From Selaginella moellendorffii (Eukaryota > Streptophyta > Lycopodiopsida > Selaginellales > Selaginellaceae): a stretch of DNA of 64,000 bases. The stretch lies in NCBI RefSeq assembly GCF_000143415.4, contig NW_003314344.1, positions 264,367 through 328,366 on the forward strand, read 5' to 3'. The translations under genes were made by a program, and so were the position numbers. Of the stretch, positions 1-12,593 are shown one piece after another. Numbering within the stretch: the stretch's first letter is position 1; each line of letters starts with the position of its first letter. Below the pieces are notes generated by a model that was given only the letters and a program-made list of their open reading frames with translations, searched no databases and was not told the origin of the DNA.

Positions 1-720
1 TATATGTGTATATCATGGAGATATAGAGTTATATTAATGCTTCACCATGATCCTATATTCAATTGCCATAATTTGTAAATATTAGGTCTTGAAATCAATA
101 TAATTATGATCCTATATTGCCAATATTATTGAGTTTACCTTCACAATTACTATGAGTTATGAATGTTAGATCTTGAAATTAATATTTAATCTAGGTAAAA
201 TTAGCAAAACACTTGGGTTGTATACAAATGGGACAACAATAGCATTACAACTTTTATCATCATCCATATATAGAGTACAAAGTAGATTACCTAATGTTGA
301 TTTATCTTTCCTATGCAATTTATTTAAAGGGCTCATTGCTCAGAGGAAGTGATTATATTAAATATTGTGGCAAATTGGGCCACAAGTTCAATATAACATT
401 CAACATGCTAATCTTTTAGAAATTTTATATATTTTAATTATGTAGTGATTGAAACATTTCATAGGATCAAAAACAAGTTGCACCACATATGGATCCATTA
501 ATGCCTTGTCTTAATATTCCTCTTATTGACCAAAGACCCTAATTGCATTCCATCCCTTAAAAAAGGGTGGATGATACAAAGTTTAATTGTATAGTTATGA
601 TGTCATATATTATTATTGATATAGTTTATTTATCAAATTTGATTCAATTCAAACCACTCACTTCTGTATATAAGTTAGGGTTTTGGGCTCATATGAATAT
701 GCACATTTCTATATTCTAAT
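1..720 (+). mobile_element. Decayed 3' end of a gypsy retrotransposon with its LTR
   Basis: Block by block this stretch follows the 3' end of the better preserved gypsy copy at 25480-26188: the stretch after the integrase (about 30-190), the C-terminal pol region with the repeated spacing of 'gggacaacaa..cattacaac..catcatcatcc' (about 200-480), the untranslated spacer, and an LTR (about 570-720) ending in the motif ATATGCACATTTCTATATTC. Nearly every difference is C to T or G to A, and no reading frame survives. It is the oldest-looking copy of the family in the window and is cut off by the window edge. Confidence 0.7.
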
Positions 721-2580
721 GCTATATAGATAAAAAAAATTGTGAAAAACATAAAATAAATCATAAGAATATATTGTAAAGTGTTAAAATTTTAAATTAT
801 GGTGTTATATTATATATATATATATATACTTAATTTTTATTTTATTTTTTAGAAACCAAATACTCAATAAAAAATACTATATTTATCTTATCAACATTTT
901 TATCATAATTTACAATGACAAAATTAAAATCGATTATTATACATTTTATGTATCAACACTTGGTTTTTTAATAGTAGTGCTTATTATTTATTAATATAAT
1001 TTATTAATCAATAGTTTATTATTATAAATATATTTATAATTTATCAACAAAAAATTAATATTATTACATATCAACAATAAGATGTTAAAATAAACTAAAA
1101 TATACTAAGAAGTATTTTGAAAATTTTATAAATTATAAATACAAGATTAATCTAAATTAATAACAACCATTAGATGGTAGAATATCCTAGAATATCTAAG
1201 CGTATATTAACTACCACAAGCAAACAAAAAAATCAAGTTTGGCAAAACTGTAGAACTGATGATTTAACAAAGATTTTTTAATGAATTTCCAAATATGTTT
1301 TATAATGATGGAAATATCTGGATATTCTAAGAGAAATTTAAATATTTAATATTCTATTCGTATAGATTATTTCTGGTATAAGCTAACAAATTAAAATCCT
1401 TCCAAAGAAACTTGAAAAAGGAAAATGCTATCTTATAATCCTCAAAGTGTAAAAATTATACATTTTTATATTTTAAAATAAATTTATTTTTTGGTAACTG
1501 TTCAAATCCATTCTCTAAATCTATATTTATTGAGTTTGTTAGAATCTTATCCTTACACCCTAAGAGTCAAGTCATATCCTTCCCTTTTGTTTTCAATTTG
1601 AACCAATCTTTACTCTTGGTTCTTTACTAAACCCATGGTAATATGTAAACATATAGTGAAGTTCCCTTTTGGAGTAATCTATTTAAATTCTACCACTTGA
1701 ATTTTTTTTAATTTTATAATTTTAATTTGGTTTAACATTTGATTGACATGGCACTTTACTCCTTTTTGGAGTAACAACATAGCCCAAAACATTAGGAAAG
1801 TTATAACATATATAACCTACTTTATGCCTAAAAGGTGTAAAGGATAGGATCCTAATAAAGTTCCCATTAAAAAGTGTTAACTTGAATAGTTTTTGGAAAA
1901 GAGTTTCTCAAAAAGTTCCATTCATCTCCTTTTTATGTAAAATTTGAAAATTTTCAAGAGTTACAAACATATGTGGAAGGTTTTTTTTTGGTATGGTCAT
2001 GTGTGGAATAGGTAATATAAATAATACAATGACTAAATAAATACTTAATTCAACACTTAAATCCATTAATTCGAAACAATCATCAAGAAATGGATTTACA
2101 CCATGAAAGCTCAGGTACAATCACATTATATAACTATCAAATACAATATCATGGTAGTAGTGTCCCACTATTGTTATGTAATATAATAACTCAAAATATA
2201 AATGTGAAAGTAGTTATATAAAGAGTCAAATTTTGTATATGGCACTATTATTAAAATAAATTATTAGAAAATATTTTATTTTTAAAATGTAGATGTAATT
2301 TAGTACCCTAATAAGTATTAATTTTAATAGTTTTAAAACTACTAAAAAATGAGAAACTTGTAATATATTCATATATAAAGGAAGTTATCTTGTCAAATAA
2401 TTTGTATTACTCAAAAATGTTTATTAGTCTTCAAAAAAAGCAAATCTGAAATTATATAAGTAAATAAAAGTACATATTTACATATATGTTTTATATTTAT
2501 TATATATATTTCAAAATATTTATTAAGGAATATCCTGAAAGTGTTGCTTTGGAGCCAATTTAAATAATCATTGAAATACC
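721..2580. other. AT-rich intergenic DNA without a recognisable gene
   Basis: The stretch is strongly AT-rich, includes a (TA)n run at about 805-828, and holds only short random open frames. I see no exon with protein-like composition on either strand. It may be decayed transposon sequence continuing from the gypsy remnant on its left, but I could not assign it to a family. Confidence 0.6.
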
Positions 2581-2697
2581 TAAATTAATGGTGGCGAGAA
2601 CTTCTTTTTGCAAAAATCTCAAAACAGTGCTCTGAAAAATAAAAGTACAATGGCGTATCCACTAAGTATCTCCATTCTGAATGGTTCGCTAAGCAGA

Positions 2698-2820
2698 CGC
2701 CACGTGGGACGCGGCGACGAAGAAAAAGGGAGGTGCCACGTAATACGCAAAGCCACCGTTTATTTTCAAGGGCCTGGATCTCGAAGAACCCTACCACTTT
2801 AGGGCTAGCACTAGGGTTTA
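2698..2820 (+). promoter_or_regulatory. Promoter region of the phosphate carrier with G-box and telo-box
   Basis: About 50-165 bases before the carrier start there is a G-box core (CCACGTGGGA, about 2700-2709), a second ACGT core at 2737 and, at about 2811-2819, a telo-box-like TAGGGTTTA. G-boxes bind bZIP/bHLH factors, and telo-boxes are frequent near starts of plant housekeeping genes. Function is inferred from motif and position only. Confidence 0.45.
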
Positions 2821-2864
2821 AGGGAGAAATGGGGTGAAAGGAGCGACAGGGCGAGATAGTGGTG

Positions 2865-4216
2865 ATGGATGCGATTCAATGGGGCCCGGAAGAAATCGCG
2901 CTCTTCAGCAGCAAATACTACGCGGCGTGCTTCGCCGGAGGATTGCTCTCGGCGGGGACGACGCATTTTCTCGTCACTCCATTCGACAATCTCAAAGTAA
3001 ACATGCAGGTATGGCGGCAGATCGATCAAAGAATCGTCCTTTGGCTGTAGAATGTAGAGATTCACCGGGAGTTTTCTCCTTTCCCCATTCTTCCAGGTCC
3101 ATCCAGCGAAGTATAGCGGAGGAATTCTCTCTGGGTTTGGCGTCTTGTGGAAGGAACGCGGTCCTACTGGGCTTTGGAGAGGCTGGGGAGGGAAGCTCTA
3201 TGGCTATGGAGCTCAAGGAGCTTGCAAGTTTAGTCTCTACGAGTTTTTCAAGCATCGCTACTGCGATGCCGCTGGCCCCGAGAACTCGGCCACGTATCGG
3301 ACGCCAATCTACTTCGCCGCCAGCGCCTGCGCACAGATGATCGCCGACGTTGTTCTCTGCCCCTTCGAATCGATCAAAGTTCGTCTCCAAGCGCAGCCGG
3401 GCTTTGCCAAAGGATTGATCGATGGATTTCCAAAGGTCTACTCGGCCGAGAGGCTTCCAGGGTGGGCTCTCTTTCTAGTTTTCTTTTCTCTTCCAGGACT
3501 TAGTATCAACAGTGTTTTTCCAGGCTTTACAGAGGACTCTTGCCATTGTGGAGTCGAAACATTCCATGTAAGCAGATGTAAAGTTTCTACGCAGAACTCA
3601 CGCAAACAGTTGGTCACTTTTTTCGTTTCTCTCGCAGTTGCCATGCTCATGTTCACGTCTTTCGAGCACTCGGTCGATTTCATCTACCGTAACGTCGTGA
3701 AAAAGCCCAGGAGCGAATGCTCTACGACGACTACGTTGCTCGTCACCTGTGGAGCGGCTTACATTTCGGGGATCACCGGCACAGTCGTGTCGAATCCAGC
3801 TGACAACGTAATAAGCTCTTTGTATAACAAGGGAGGGACTGTTGTGCAAGTAAGCCTCATCCATCCCTGTTCATCGTTTCGTCGTGTCCTTGTCTCCTGG
3901 TTCTTAATCGTCTTCTCCTCGTTTTTTATGGATGCTTTCCAGGCGATCAAGAGAATTGGTCTGGTGGGGCTGTTCACGAGAAGCTTACCGCTTCGCATCG
4001 CGCTCGTGGGTCCTGTTGTCACAATGCAGTGGTTCATCTATGATTCCGTGAAGGTCTCCATTGGTTTGTAAGTGATCCTCCACTCTCTTACGTCCATTTT
4101 TTTCCTCTCTCTCTCTCTCTCTCGGACGAGCTTAACAAAAAAAATTTCTCTTCTTTTGCTTGGACAGGCCAACCAGTGGAGGAACTTACGTCGAGGAGGA
4201 ATCTTCGGCATCATGA
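2865..4216 (+). CDS. Mitochondrial phosphate carrier (mitochondrial carrier family)
   Basis: Six exons (2865-3008, 3097-3461, 3524-3567, 3638-3849, 3943-4067, 4168-4216) join with consistent phases into 312 residues, the usual size of this family. The N-terminal motif SSKYYAACFAGG followed by THFLVTPFDNLKVNMQ is the phosphate-carrier version of the PxD/ExxK carrier signature; second and third carrier repeats carry CPFESIKVRLQ and SNPADNVISSLYN. The protein should lie in the inner mitochondrial membrane with six helices and import phosphate with protons for ATP synthesis (PHT3/MPT group). GTG triplets just upstream are not needed: the ATG at 2865 begins the conserved part, and no transit extension is visible. 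All introns are GT-AG and 61-100 bases long. Identification is firm at family level; which paralogue is open. Confidence 0.92.
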
Positions 4217-5960
4217 TTCACAGAGGTATGTTGCTTGTTGACGCATGGAGGGGTCGATAGTGATGATAGCTAGTCAAGAGAGAAAATAACGCATAATCAT
4301 TCTTTCTTCTGTACATATTTTTGTGACGCATCGCCAGAGAAATTCAGTGCAGCAGTCCATCTGTCGATCCGTCTGACGCCGTGCTTAAGATTTGAGAGAT
4401 GCATTAGGAATTTAAGCAGTAGCGATCCTCTGGCTCGTTTTTTTCACTTGTTTAATCGAGTCACAGGTGCAATGTACTCGAAAAGAGAGAGTTATATCAT
4501 ACTAGCATCATGAAGCTCGCATTTGACTTTGAGTTTTTTTTTACCTCTCTCTCTCTCTTTCTCGCTCTCTCTTTTCTCCTCAATCTGACTAGTTCGATCC
4601 CATCACCGATACCAAATGTTGATGCAGTGAGTTTTTTAGTCCCGAGTTCTCGAAGCCCATGAAAAATGAGAAAGTAAACACGTAAGGTTGTTGTGGGGTA
4701 TTAGTTTGTCTGTTTTTTTTTTCGCTTCTACAGTGGTAGAGAACCACAAGCCTGCCTGGGACAATCGTTTTTCAATTGACGAAGAAGATGATGAGACAAT
4801 TGCATTGTTTGTGTTTTCTAGTACATAGTTACGAGTCGCTGGTTACAAGGCGAGTGTGGATTTTCTTTCAGTTTCCTCGTCTCAATGCACATAGCTTAAT
4901 AGACTAGATTTTCTTTTTCTAGCAGCAGCCAAAACAACAAAAAAACTTTGACAAGCTCTCATCAAGGATGACATTGTCAGCAAGATCGAGTTCCTTGTCT
5001 ACGAGTGCTTCACTAGCTTGTTCTTTCTTGCTCTCCCAAAACTCGGCCTATAATCGTCCATGGCTTCATGCCGCCATGGAAAAACACGGAGACGACGAAC
5101 GAGAAGAAGTGGTTTGTGTCCGGACAAGGACGAAAGTTTCGTTACCCGTGTTTTGCGTGTCCATGATCTGTTGACCCTCCTCCTCGTAGGTAATACAAAC
5201 AGTATAGAGAAAAATGTATAAATACGGATGTCGCTTGTTTGAGGGTGGTGCGGGCTTTTGTTTAAGGGGCCGAGATGAATGTCTTTTTTTTTACGCTGGG
5301 TCCATGTGAAGCGATGGATCCAACTCAATAATGTTAAGTCGAGCGATCTATATCTCGGCATTTGGGGCTGCGATTGCGAAGTTTGAGCTCCCGGAGGGGG
5401 ATTTGGATTTGTCGCCGGAATGTTGAGCGTGATATTGGTTGGATCTTGGATGGACAAGATCTCATCGCTTTTAACTTGGTGAATAAGAGGGAAAACGAGG
5501 ATTGATGGAAGGGTGGTGAGACATCGCAATCGAGGTCGAGATTAAAGAAAAGAGAGAAGGTTTTTGCAAGAGATCCAATCCAAGAGCTTGGGGGAGGGGG
5601 TGTCGATCCGACGGCCCAGATCTCGCCGGGACACAAGTGGCGGAGGATAACTGGTCCCCACGCTACACGTCAGCGTAGCCGCAAGGGGACGAAAGCCGCG
5701 CGCGTTGCGAGCTTTGTCGCCGTGTGGCGGACTGGGACCCAAATGCGGGGCGTGGCTGGGCCGTCGGATCTGCATGGGGGGATCGCGGCCGTCCGCTCCG
5801 GCCTTGATTGGATCGTCAAGAATGTCAGGAATCCATGGCCTCCGTGTTGCTCGCGGCCGTAACACAACGCGTAAATCGTATGTCGGTATGGGGCCCAAAA
5901 GGGATGCAAAAAATTAGATAAACTTTTTGATATCATATGGAATATTTTAAGGAAATAAAG
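4217..5960. other. Intergenic region, no supported gene
   Basis: Contains (CT)n-rich tracts (about 4100-4130 and 4545-4575) and, at 5640-5900, a GC-rich block. Open frames on both strands up to 176 codons have no recognisable domain, no signal peptide and no splice continuation. The GC-rich block looks more like a promoter or CpG-rich control region than a coding exon. Confidence 0.5.
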
Positions 5961-6025
5961 ACGCTTTTTATGGGGGCGTCTTTTTTGTCAACACACAACA
6001 GAAGCTTTGGATATGTCCCGAGCCG

Positions 6026-6040
6026 CACCTTATAAAAGCT
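6026..6040 (+). promoter_or_regulatory. TATA-box of a possible non-coding transcript
   Basis: CTTATAAAAGC at about 6030-6040 is a near-perfect plant TATA box in GC-rich surroundings, 25-30 bases before a purine-rich stretch that could hold a start site. No convincing protein frame follows in the next 2 kb on this strand. If active it would drive a non-coding RNA or a microRNA precursor; I recognise no known conserved microRNA sequence downstream. Confidence 0.3.
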
Positions 6041-6059
6041 GCGCGGCCTTGGAGAAGAA

Positions 6060-9000
6060 AGAAACTACGTAGGATCAAAGATTCCGGCTTTTGTTTTGTT
6101 GCTTTGTTTGAGCATGTAATGTAATGCAGGGGAGCGGTGGATCGATCCATCCAATTTATTGTTTTTCTTTTGGGTGTGTATAGTTTTTATATTTGAACAA
6201 TCCTAGGGTCTTTTTCTTTCATCCTAGACGACACATTTTCATCCCATCCCGTGTCGGCACTCGTAATTTGGTTGTAGGGATTCGAACAAGAGTCAGATAT
6301 GCTTTGGCGGTTTGCTTGGCATTTGCAGCATCGCAAGGATTTAATCAGAAAAGAAGTTTGTGCTCTGATGAAACTCAAACTCGATCCGAGATCACGATGA
6401 AAAGCGAGTAAAAAGCCCGGGGGAGAGAAAGGGTCGAGGAGATCCCAATCAATCAATCACCCATCAATCAATCAATCACTCGCTCCATCATATGGAATTC
6501 CTCTATCAAATGCATGGGCTTGTCCGGAGTTACACGCAGCCCCATGAGAAGGTTGCCCGCGTTTGGCAACTTAACCAACTTGTAGACAACATTTATGCTC
6601 TCTATATTCCTCGGAATCTTTTAATATATTTTCGAGGTCGGGTCATGGGAATGCGTGCCCCGCCCGATCGCCCGCTCGTCCCCCGTCCCCGGATTTGTGT
6701 GCTTGTGTGTTTTCTTCCCCCTGCGATGGATTGTTGTTTTGCGAGAGGGCAGCGCGAAATTGGGGATTTGTTTCCTGTCATTGAATGCAAGTGCAAACAC
6801 AGATGGACATGAAAAAGTATTCGTCTTTCTTACCTTTCAGATAGATAGATATGGATGGAAGGGAATATCTCACCCGAATATATATGTATGAATAAATTAC
6901 TATAATGCCCGCGAATTCAGCAATCGCTCGCGGGTCAAAATGGCGTTTGTCAACCGTTTTTAAATCCCCACCTTTGTGATCTTTTAAGCTCGGGACTTGA
7001 CCCCCCGTTTTTCTTTTTTCACCTCTTTTCTTGGAGAGATTTTCTAGTTTTCCTGATTTTGGTTTTTGGGTTTTTGAGAGGGTGCAGCACCACACACCCG
7101 TTGTTTCGTTTGTTTGTAGCCAAAGGAAGGAGACAAACGCTGTGGGGCTCCAAAGCTTTTGTCACAAATGGCTGCTCCTTTACGTTGCACGAGAGAAGAA
7201 TGACTCTCTGTAACCTGGGGTGCCATCTTGATTCAGAGACCTTCTCATTGATCAAGCTGTAACATACAGCGAAGAAACTTCGATCACCACGAGAGCGAAC
7301 TCTCGTGAAAGTTCCACCAGAGAGTTCCTTATAAAACAGCAGTGTGAAAAGAAAGATATACAAAGATCCCCTTAACTCAGGCACACACGTGAACTTGGCC
7401 CCGCCGTACCGGTTCTTTTCCAGTCACAGTTACGTAACGCGGAGAGAAAACGTACGAAGAACTAAGTACTTGGGTTAGGCATCGCTCGCGGCATTAAATG
7501 ATTAAACCCCCGCAAACATTCACACATGTACGGAGAGACAAGCGGAATGCAAACGTGCGTACAGGCCACGTCATCTCTTTTGGCCTTTATTACCTTTTTT
7601 TAATACTTTTTTCTTGTATATATATATATCAACCTGACCTGCACTGCATGAGTAAGTTGCAGCCATGGAGCTGTTGTTATTCTTGTAAGAGAGAAGTTGG
7701 CATTTTGTTTGGCAGCCCATATACATCTCTCAAGCCAGAAGGGAGGGTGGCAGTGAAGAAAAGGGCACATTTAGTGAAGTTTTTACAGAAGCAGCTGAAA
7801 GTTGGAACAGCAACAGGAGGGGTCCTGCAACAAAAAAGTATCACCACCTCTGCATATGACCACAACACACATACATCAGACTCACTCCCTAACTCCTCTC
7901 TGCTCTGTGTTGCATTCAATATGAAAAATGCACCACCCTCTTTTCCAGCCCAGCCCAGCCCAGCCCAGCAAGTTGCAAATGAGAAAACAGAAAAAGAAAG
8001 AAGTTTTTGTTTAAATAATAAGATCATGAAGGAAGGAAACCCTCCTGTGAAGCTTTCATGTCCCTGTGCATTCCACAACTTTCAAGTACGGTGCGCTGGG
8101 GATGCATACGTATATAGCTACGTGCATGTCACCACTGTAGTGGTACAGCAATCCATGATACGGACGGTCTCGCACAGCAGCATTACCTGTTATATTCCCA
8201 ACAGGGGCCCATTCCCTCCCGAGGGATGTTTGCAAACAAACAGGAGAGCTGGATGCCAATGGACGACCAACTTCATAACATTTGTTTTCTCATTATATTT
8301 GGTGTTCACGTTGTTGTCTCCAATTTTATATCCATATTGCGATCTCAGCTCGATCAAACTGCAAAAGTCGATATCCTAGGTAGAAACCATGACTTTGGAG
8401 TCCTGGTCATTTTTTTTGCATAACCTAGAGTTAGGAGTAGAGTCGGGACCACCCAATACACAAGAATGCGTCCCTGTGATCTTCCGGATTGTACACTTCA
8501 AAAGCGCGAGATCGATTCAAAATCTTGACCCTAGACTCGTATGCAAATGGTTTGCACTGTACAACACATGACCAGAAATTCCAATTCACGGCAAGAGCCG
8601 CGTCAGCACGCCAGCTCGCTGACGTGTCATGGCCAGCGATGGGGCCATGCAAAGCCATCCCCGACACCCAGGCGTCTTTGCCACGTTCGTGGATGTCGGC
8701 ATCGCGCGGGCCATGGCACACGTCACCATGCCACGCTGGCCAGGCCAGCTACCCACCACCAAACGCATACCACTTCCTCACAAAAATTCATAACATTTTG
8801 AGGCGCGTATAAGCTATGACAGCAAATATTTTCCTTGATTTTACTACCCATTGCTATGCCTCTTCGCGTGGCATATTCGCATTTGCCTGGGCCCTTGCGA
8901 GAAAAGAAAGGGGGGAATCTTCTCACCAAGAAAACGCCAGCAGCTTGTGTCCAACAGAAAGCCTCCAACGCAAGGAACGGCTCCTCGTTAGATACCTGAC

Positions 9001-11350
9001 TATGGAAAGGACTTTTTTTTAGAGAAAAAGGATGGAGGGCAAATTGTTTTGGCCGTAGAAACACGTCTTCTTGGGTGGTGGTGGTGGTGGTGGTAGTGTG
9101 TAGTCTACTCTCTTTCTTCCAGTGAATCAAGAGTTTTTTTCTAGGATTTCTTTTGGCCCCCGCAGTCGCAGCATCGATCAGATTGTTGGCCAGTCGTCCA
9201 GCCATGTTGCTGCTCATGACCCACGAAAATCAATTCCAAAATCATAAGCTGACCGGGCCCGGAACTCAATGGAAACTTTTAAACCATGATTAAACTAGTG
9301 CTCTAATGATACTAGTTGCTTAACTTTTATAGTTTTGCCATGCGTACATAACTATAATGCCACGATCTCGTCACCAAACATAGCTCCAAAGAAGGGGAAT
9401 GTGTGCATTTTCACGTCCCAACACCGGAGGGGCTGGGATCAATCAATTCTTCTGGTGTTTTGCGGAGGGACAAAAACAAACAAACTAGGGATACAAGCGA
9501 AAAATCTCAAGAATGTTGGCTAGTGTTATTAGTATATATACTTGTGGCGCAAGCGAACAAGGGAAAGGGAGGCCTTTGTTTTGGAAGGATTTGTATGGAG
9601 CCGCACATTACTTTTGGAGCGCGCATTGCAACCCCATTGATCTCGAGTGATCTCCTTTACATAAGTGCATTGAGATTGACAGAAGTAGATTTCATGAGCC
9701 GCTAAACATATACAAAAGGTAATTTTTAAGCCTGACAAAGTTGATATCACCTGGAAAGTTACCTTTTAACTTCATTTGTTATGGTGTCTGTAAAACCTGT
9801 GACAGACAGACATGCATTACATATTAAGAAAATATTATACCTTTCTCTCTTTAAGCCCTGGAAATTCCTCTCACAGCTGCTGCACAGACATGTGCCCGAA
9901 GCTTAAATTTTGATAAGTTTCAATTTATATACCTCTGCTGAGCCCGGGTTTCGATACATAATCGTAAATAACATACATCACTATAATTTGATAGTGCTTC
10001 ACCAGCTTCTGAACTCTAGTCATTTTCTCCATTGTTACTGGCTTTGTGGGTACTGTCATTCTTTTTTGCCTGGTTCTTTCGCCAATGCAGGAAGGGAGAG
10101 TTGAAGCTCCCAAGAGAGGCCCGGCATTATATAACAGTTAAGCTAAAGAGCTAGAAAACCTGGACAGTATCAATCAGCTTCCAGTGCGCATTGCGGGGTA
10201 CATTCAGTGTCGTGTGTTGATTGAAGCTGATTGAGGGCAAAAGGGTGAGGGAGAGGATCATGTAGTGTAGATTTCACACTTTGAATATGATTAGGGGTAG
10301 CAATATTGCACCACCTTTCACTTTCACTTTCTTATGCACATTCAAACAAGTCCAACAGTGACATTTTCTTGGGTGGAATTGAATTGTTCAACAAATCTGA
10401 ACCTGGTGCTTACAAATTCAAACCACCCAGCAGCACAGCCTTTCTTTCCAAATCTAGAATTGCACCCATAAATGTGGGGAAGAAACAAAGTTGTATTATT
10501 GTGGGTTGCATGCCCTTAATTTGGCAGCAGCAGAGATTCCTTCATTCCATGGCCAAAACGAAGAGCAGTTTGTTATTCCTGTTAGAAGAGTTGGTTATGG
10601 AGGAGAGGCTGGCTGCTTAATTATTTCTTTGGGGGCTGTAGCCCCTGTGTTTTTTTCCAAATTATTGTCCTTGAAACAGGCTCCATTCCTATTTTGGAGA
10701 GCATATTCTGCCCCCGTTCTACTCAAGATTCCCCTGAGAAGGAGCCAGTAGCAGGAAGAAAAAAAAGGCAGTTAATATACACGGAAAACATGAGAGTTAT
10801 TTGAGATGTTTGCTTTTTTAGAAAAAAAGAATGAAAATATCTGCTTTTGCTGCTCCTCCTGCTACTGCTCCTGCTCCTGTTGTGGCTCAGCCAATGCAAC
10901 TATTCTATTCTGTTCTATTCTAGCTTGGTATTTAACAAGCCTTTTGTCCCCATAAAGAGCAATCACAGGAGGAGGAAGAGGAAGAGGAAGAGGAGGACGA
11001 GGAGCTCACAAAGTGATGTAAGAGAGAAATGCAGGGGCTTGAAAATGAAAGCAACTGGTACCACCACCACCACCACCACATTCAACAGTTTGCAAAACGC
11101 AAGCTTTTTTGCCATTCATTCATCCATCCATGACTAGCACACATCCATTCAGCCCCCACCCAAACAGCCAAAGGGAATAAGTAACTATTCCTCCTCCAGG
11201 AGGGAAAATCTTTTTTGGGGAGGCCAGAGCGGACTCACACAGGATTCGAACTCCAGACCACCTTGGAACAGACTGGGTTTGTTGGTTTTCTCTTTTAAAT
11301 CACTGCAAAGCAAAAGAAAGACGAATAAGAAAAAAACAAAAAGGAAATAT
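6060..11350. other. Long intergenic stretch upstream of the IDD gene
   Basis: No gene could be supported over this 5.3 kb on either strand. The longest open frame (7498-8379, 293 codons) has random composition. Visible structure: a (CCCAG)n run at about 7945-7969, a (GGT)n run at about 9074-9095, a CTG/CTC-rich run at about 10848-10885, an imperfect inverted repeat at 8617-8729 and a 12-base perfect inverted repeat at 10170-10234. Large upstream regions are common for developmental regulators such as IDD genes, so regulatory content is plausible. Confidence 0.5.
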
Positions 11351-11529
11351 TACACACACACAGGATAGACTAGAGAGAATGTGCTGTGTCTACTAGTGGT
11401 GTTATTCTGGGAGAAGGAAGGAACGAATTCAAGGAAAGAGAGTGTTGCGAGAGGAAGAAAAATGGAGAGTAGCAGCCGCAGCATGAGCCAGCGGCAGCTA
11501 GCAGCAAAGCAGCAGCAAACAGATCTAGA

Positions 11530-12593
11530 GAAGTAGATCTACCTTTGTTGTTGTTGCATTCGCCTCCTCCTCGAATGCGTTTTTTGCGCTGCTGCTGAAA
11601 GCTCCGCTTGCTTCCATCTGCTTGTTGGCTTGCACATAACACGGCGTTCCTTTGTTTTGTCCTCGTCGTCTCCGTCGTCTCGAGGGCTGTGGAGAGCAGT
11701 TTGCCGATAGTTAGCACCCGCAAGGAAGCAGAAAAAGATCAATCCTCTCTTCTCCTCTCTCACTCACTCACTGGTGCACAACACACAACACACACATACA
11801 CGCTGCTCGTAGCCAGCGCAAGGATAAAGAAGTTAAAAACAGTTTGGTGTTTACCTGGAGATTCGTCGTTCATTGTTTTCGCTTTTGCTCTTACTCCTGC
11901 TCCTCTTCCTCCTCCTCTTTCCGTTTGGTTGAGCTGATCAAGTGGTCCCTTTGTAAATGCTCCGAGATGGGCTCTGCTGTTCCGATTAGAGCATCAGTGG
12001 TCCCTTCTCTTGGCTGGCTGGATCAACAGGAAGATTGCACAAGGATGTGACTATGTTAACACTTGCATCTTCTCAAGCGCATGGGAAAGGCATGTTCCTT
12101 ACAGCCTCCCCCGTCTCAATCTCTTTCTTCGCCTCTCTCTCTCCCATCTCTCTTCGTTGTTAAGCATCTCCAGCGAAGTTCTTCGGTTTCTTGGCAGCGC
12201 AGCCACAGATTGTCATCTCCCTCTCTTTGGCATCCACAGTATCGGGATTTGGAGATCACAGCAGTACCGACCAGTTGTAGGAGAGAGGTAGATGTGCCGC
12301 CAGCGATCTGCAAACGCAAGGATTCTCCCGTGAGCAAGAAGCACACAATTATCGAGCTCCAACCTTGATAATTGCAGGAAAATCACCTTGTCGGTTCCAA
12401 AGAGTCTCTAGATAGCGGGCTCCGGGCGGCTAGAGCTCAGAACGCGTAATGTTGAGGTGCTGAAGATCGTGCTCTCGAGAGCTGCAGCAATTGCAAAGAA
12501 GGTTTCTGGAGCAACAGTAGAATTCTACCTCGAGAGGCCGTATATCGCCCAGGCAGCAGAATTGAGCTCGAGTTCATCAGCCGGAGCGAAGAT
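11530..12593 (+). promoter_or_regulatory. Probable promoter and long 5' leader of the IDD gene
   Basis: The 1 kb before the IDD start is rich in pyrimidine tracts (for example about 11880-11920 and 12120-12165) and in CAG/CTG runs typical of plant leaders, and contains many short ATG-initiated frames. I infer a long leader, possibly with an intron, but cannot place the transcription start from sequence alone. Confidence 0.35.

Noticed and set aside
4999-5529. Open frame of 176 codons on the minus strand
   Set aside because: No recognisable domain and poor composition; likely chance.
7498-8379. Open frame of 293 codons on the plus strand
   Set aside because: Composition is random, it spans a CCCAG satellite and TA repeats, and shows no domain, signal peptide or splice context.
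10170-10234. 12-base perfect inverted repeat with a 41-base loop
   Set aside because: Stem too short and loop too long to argue for a microRNA or terminator; may be chance in an 8-kb non-coding region.
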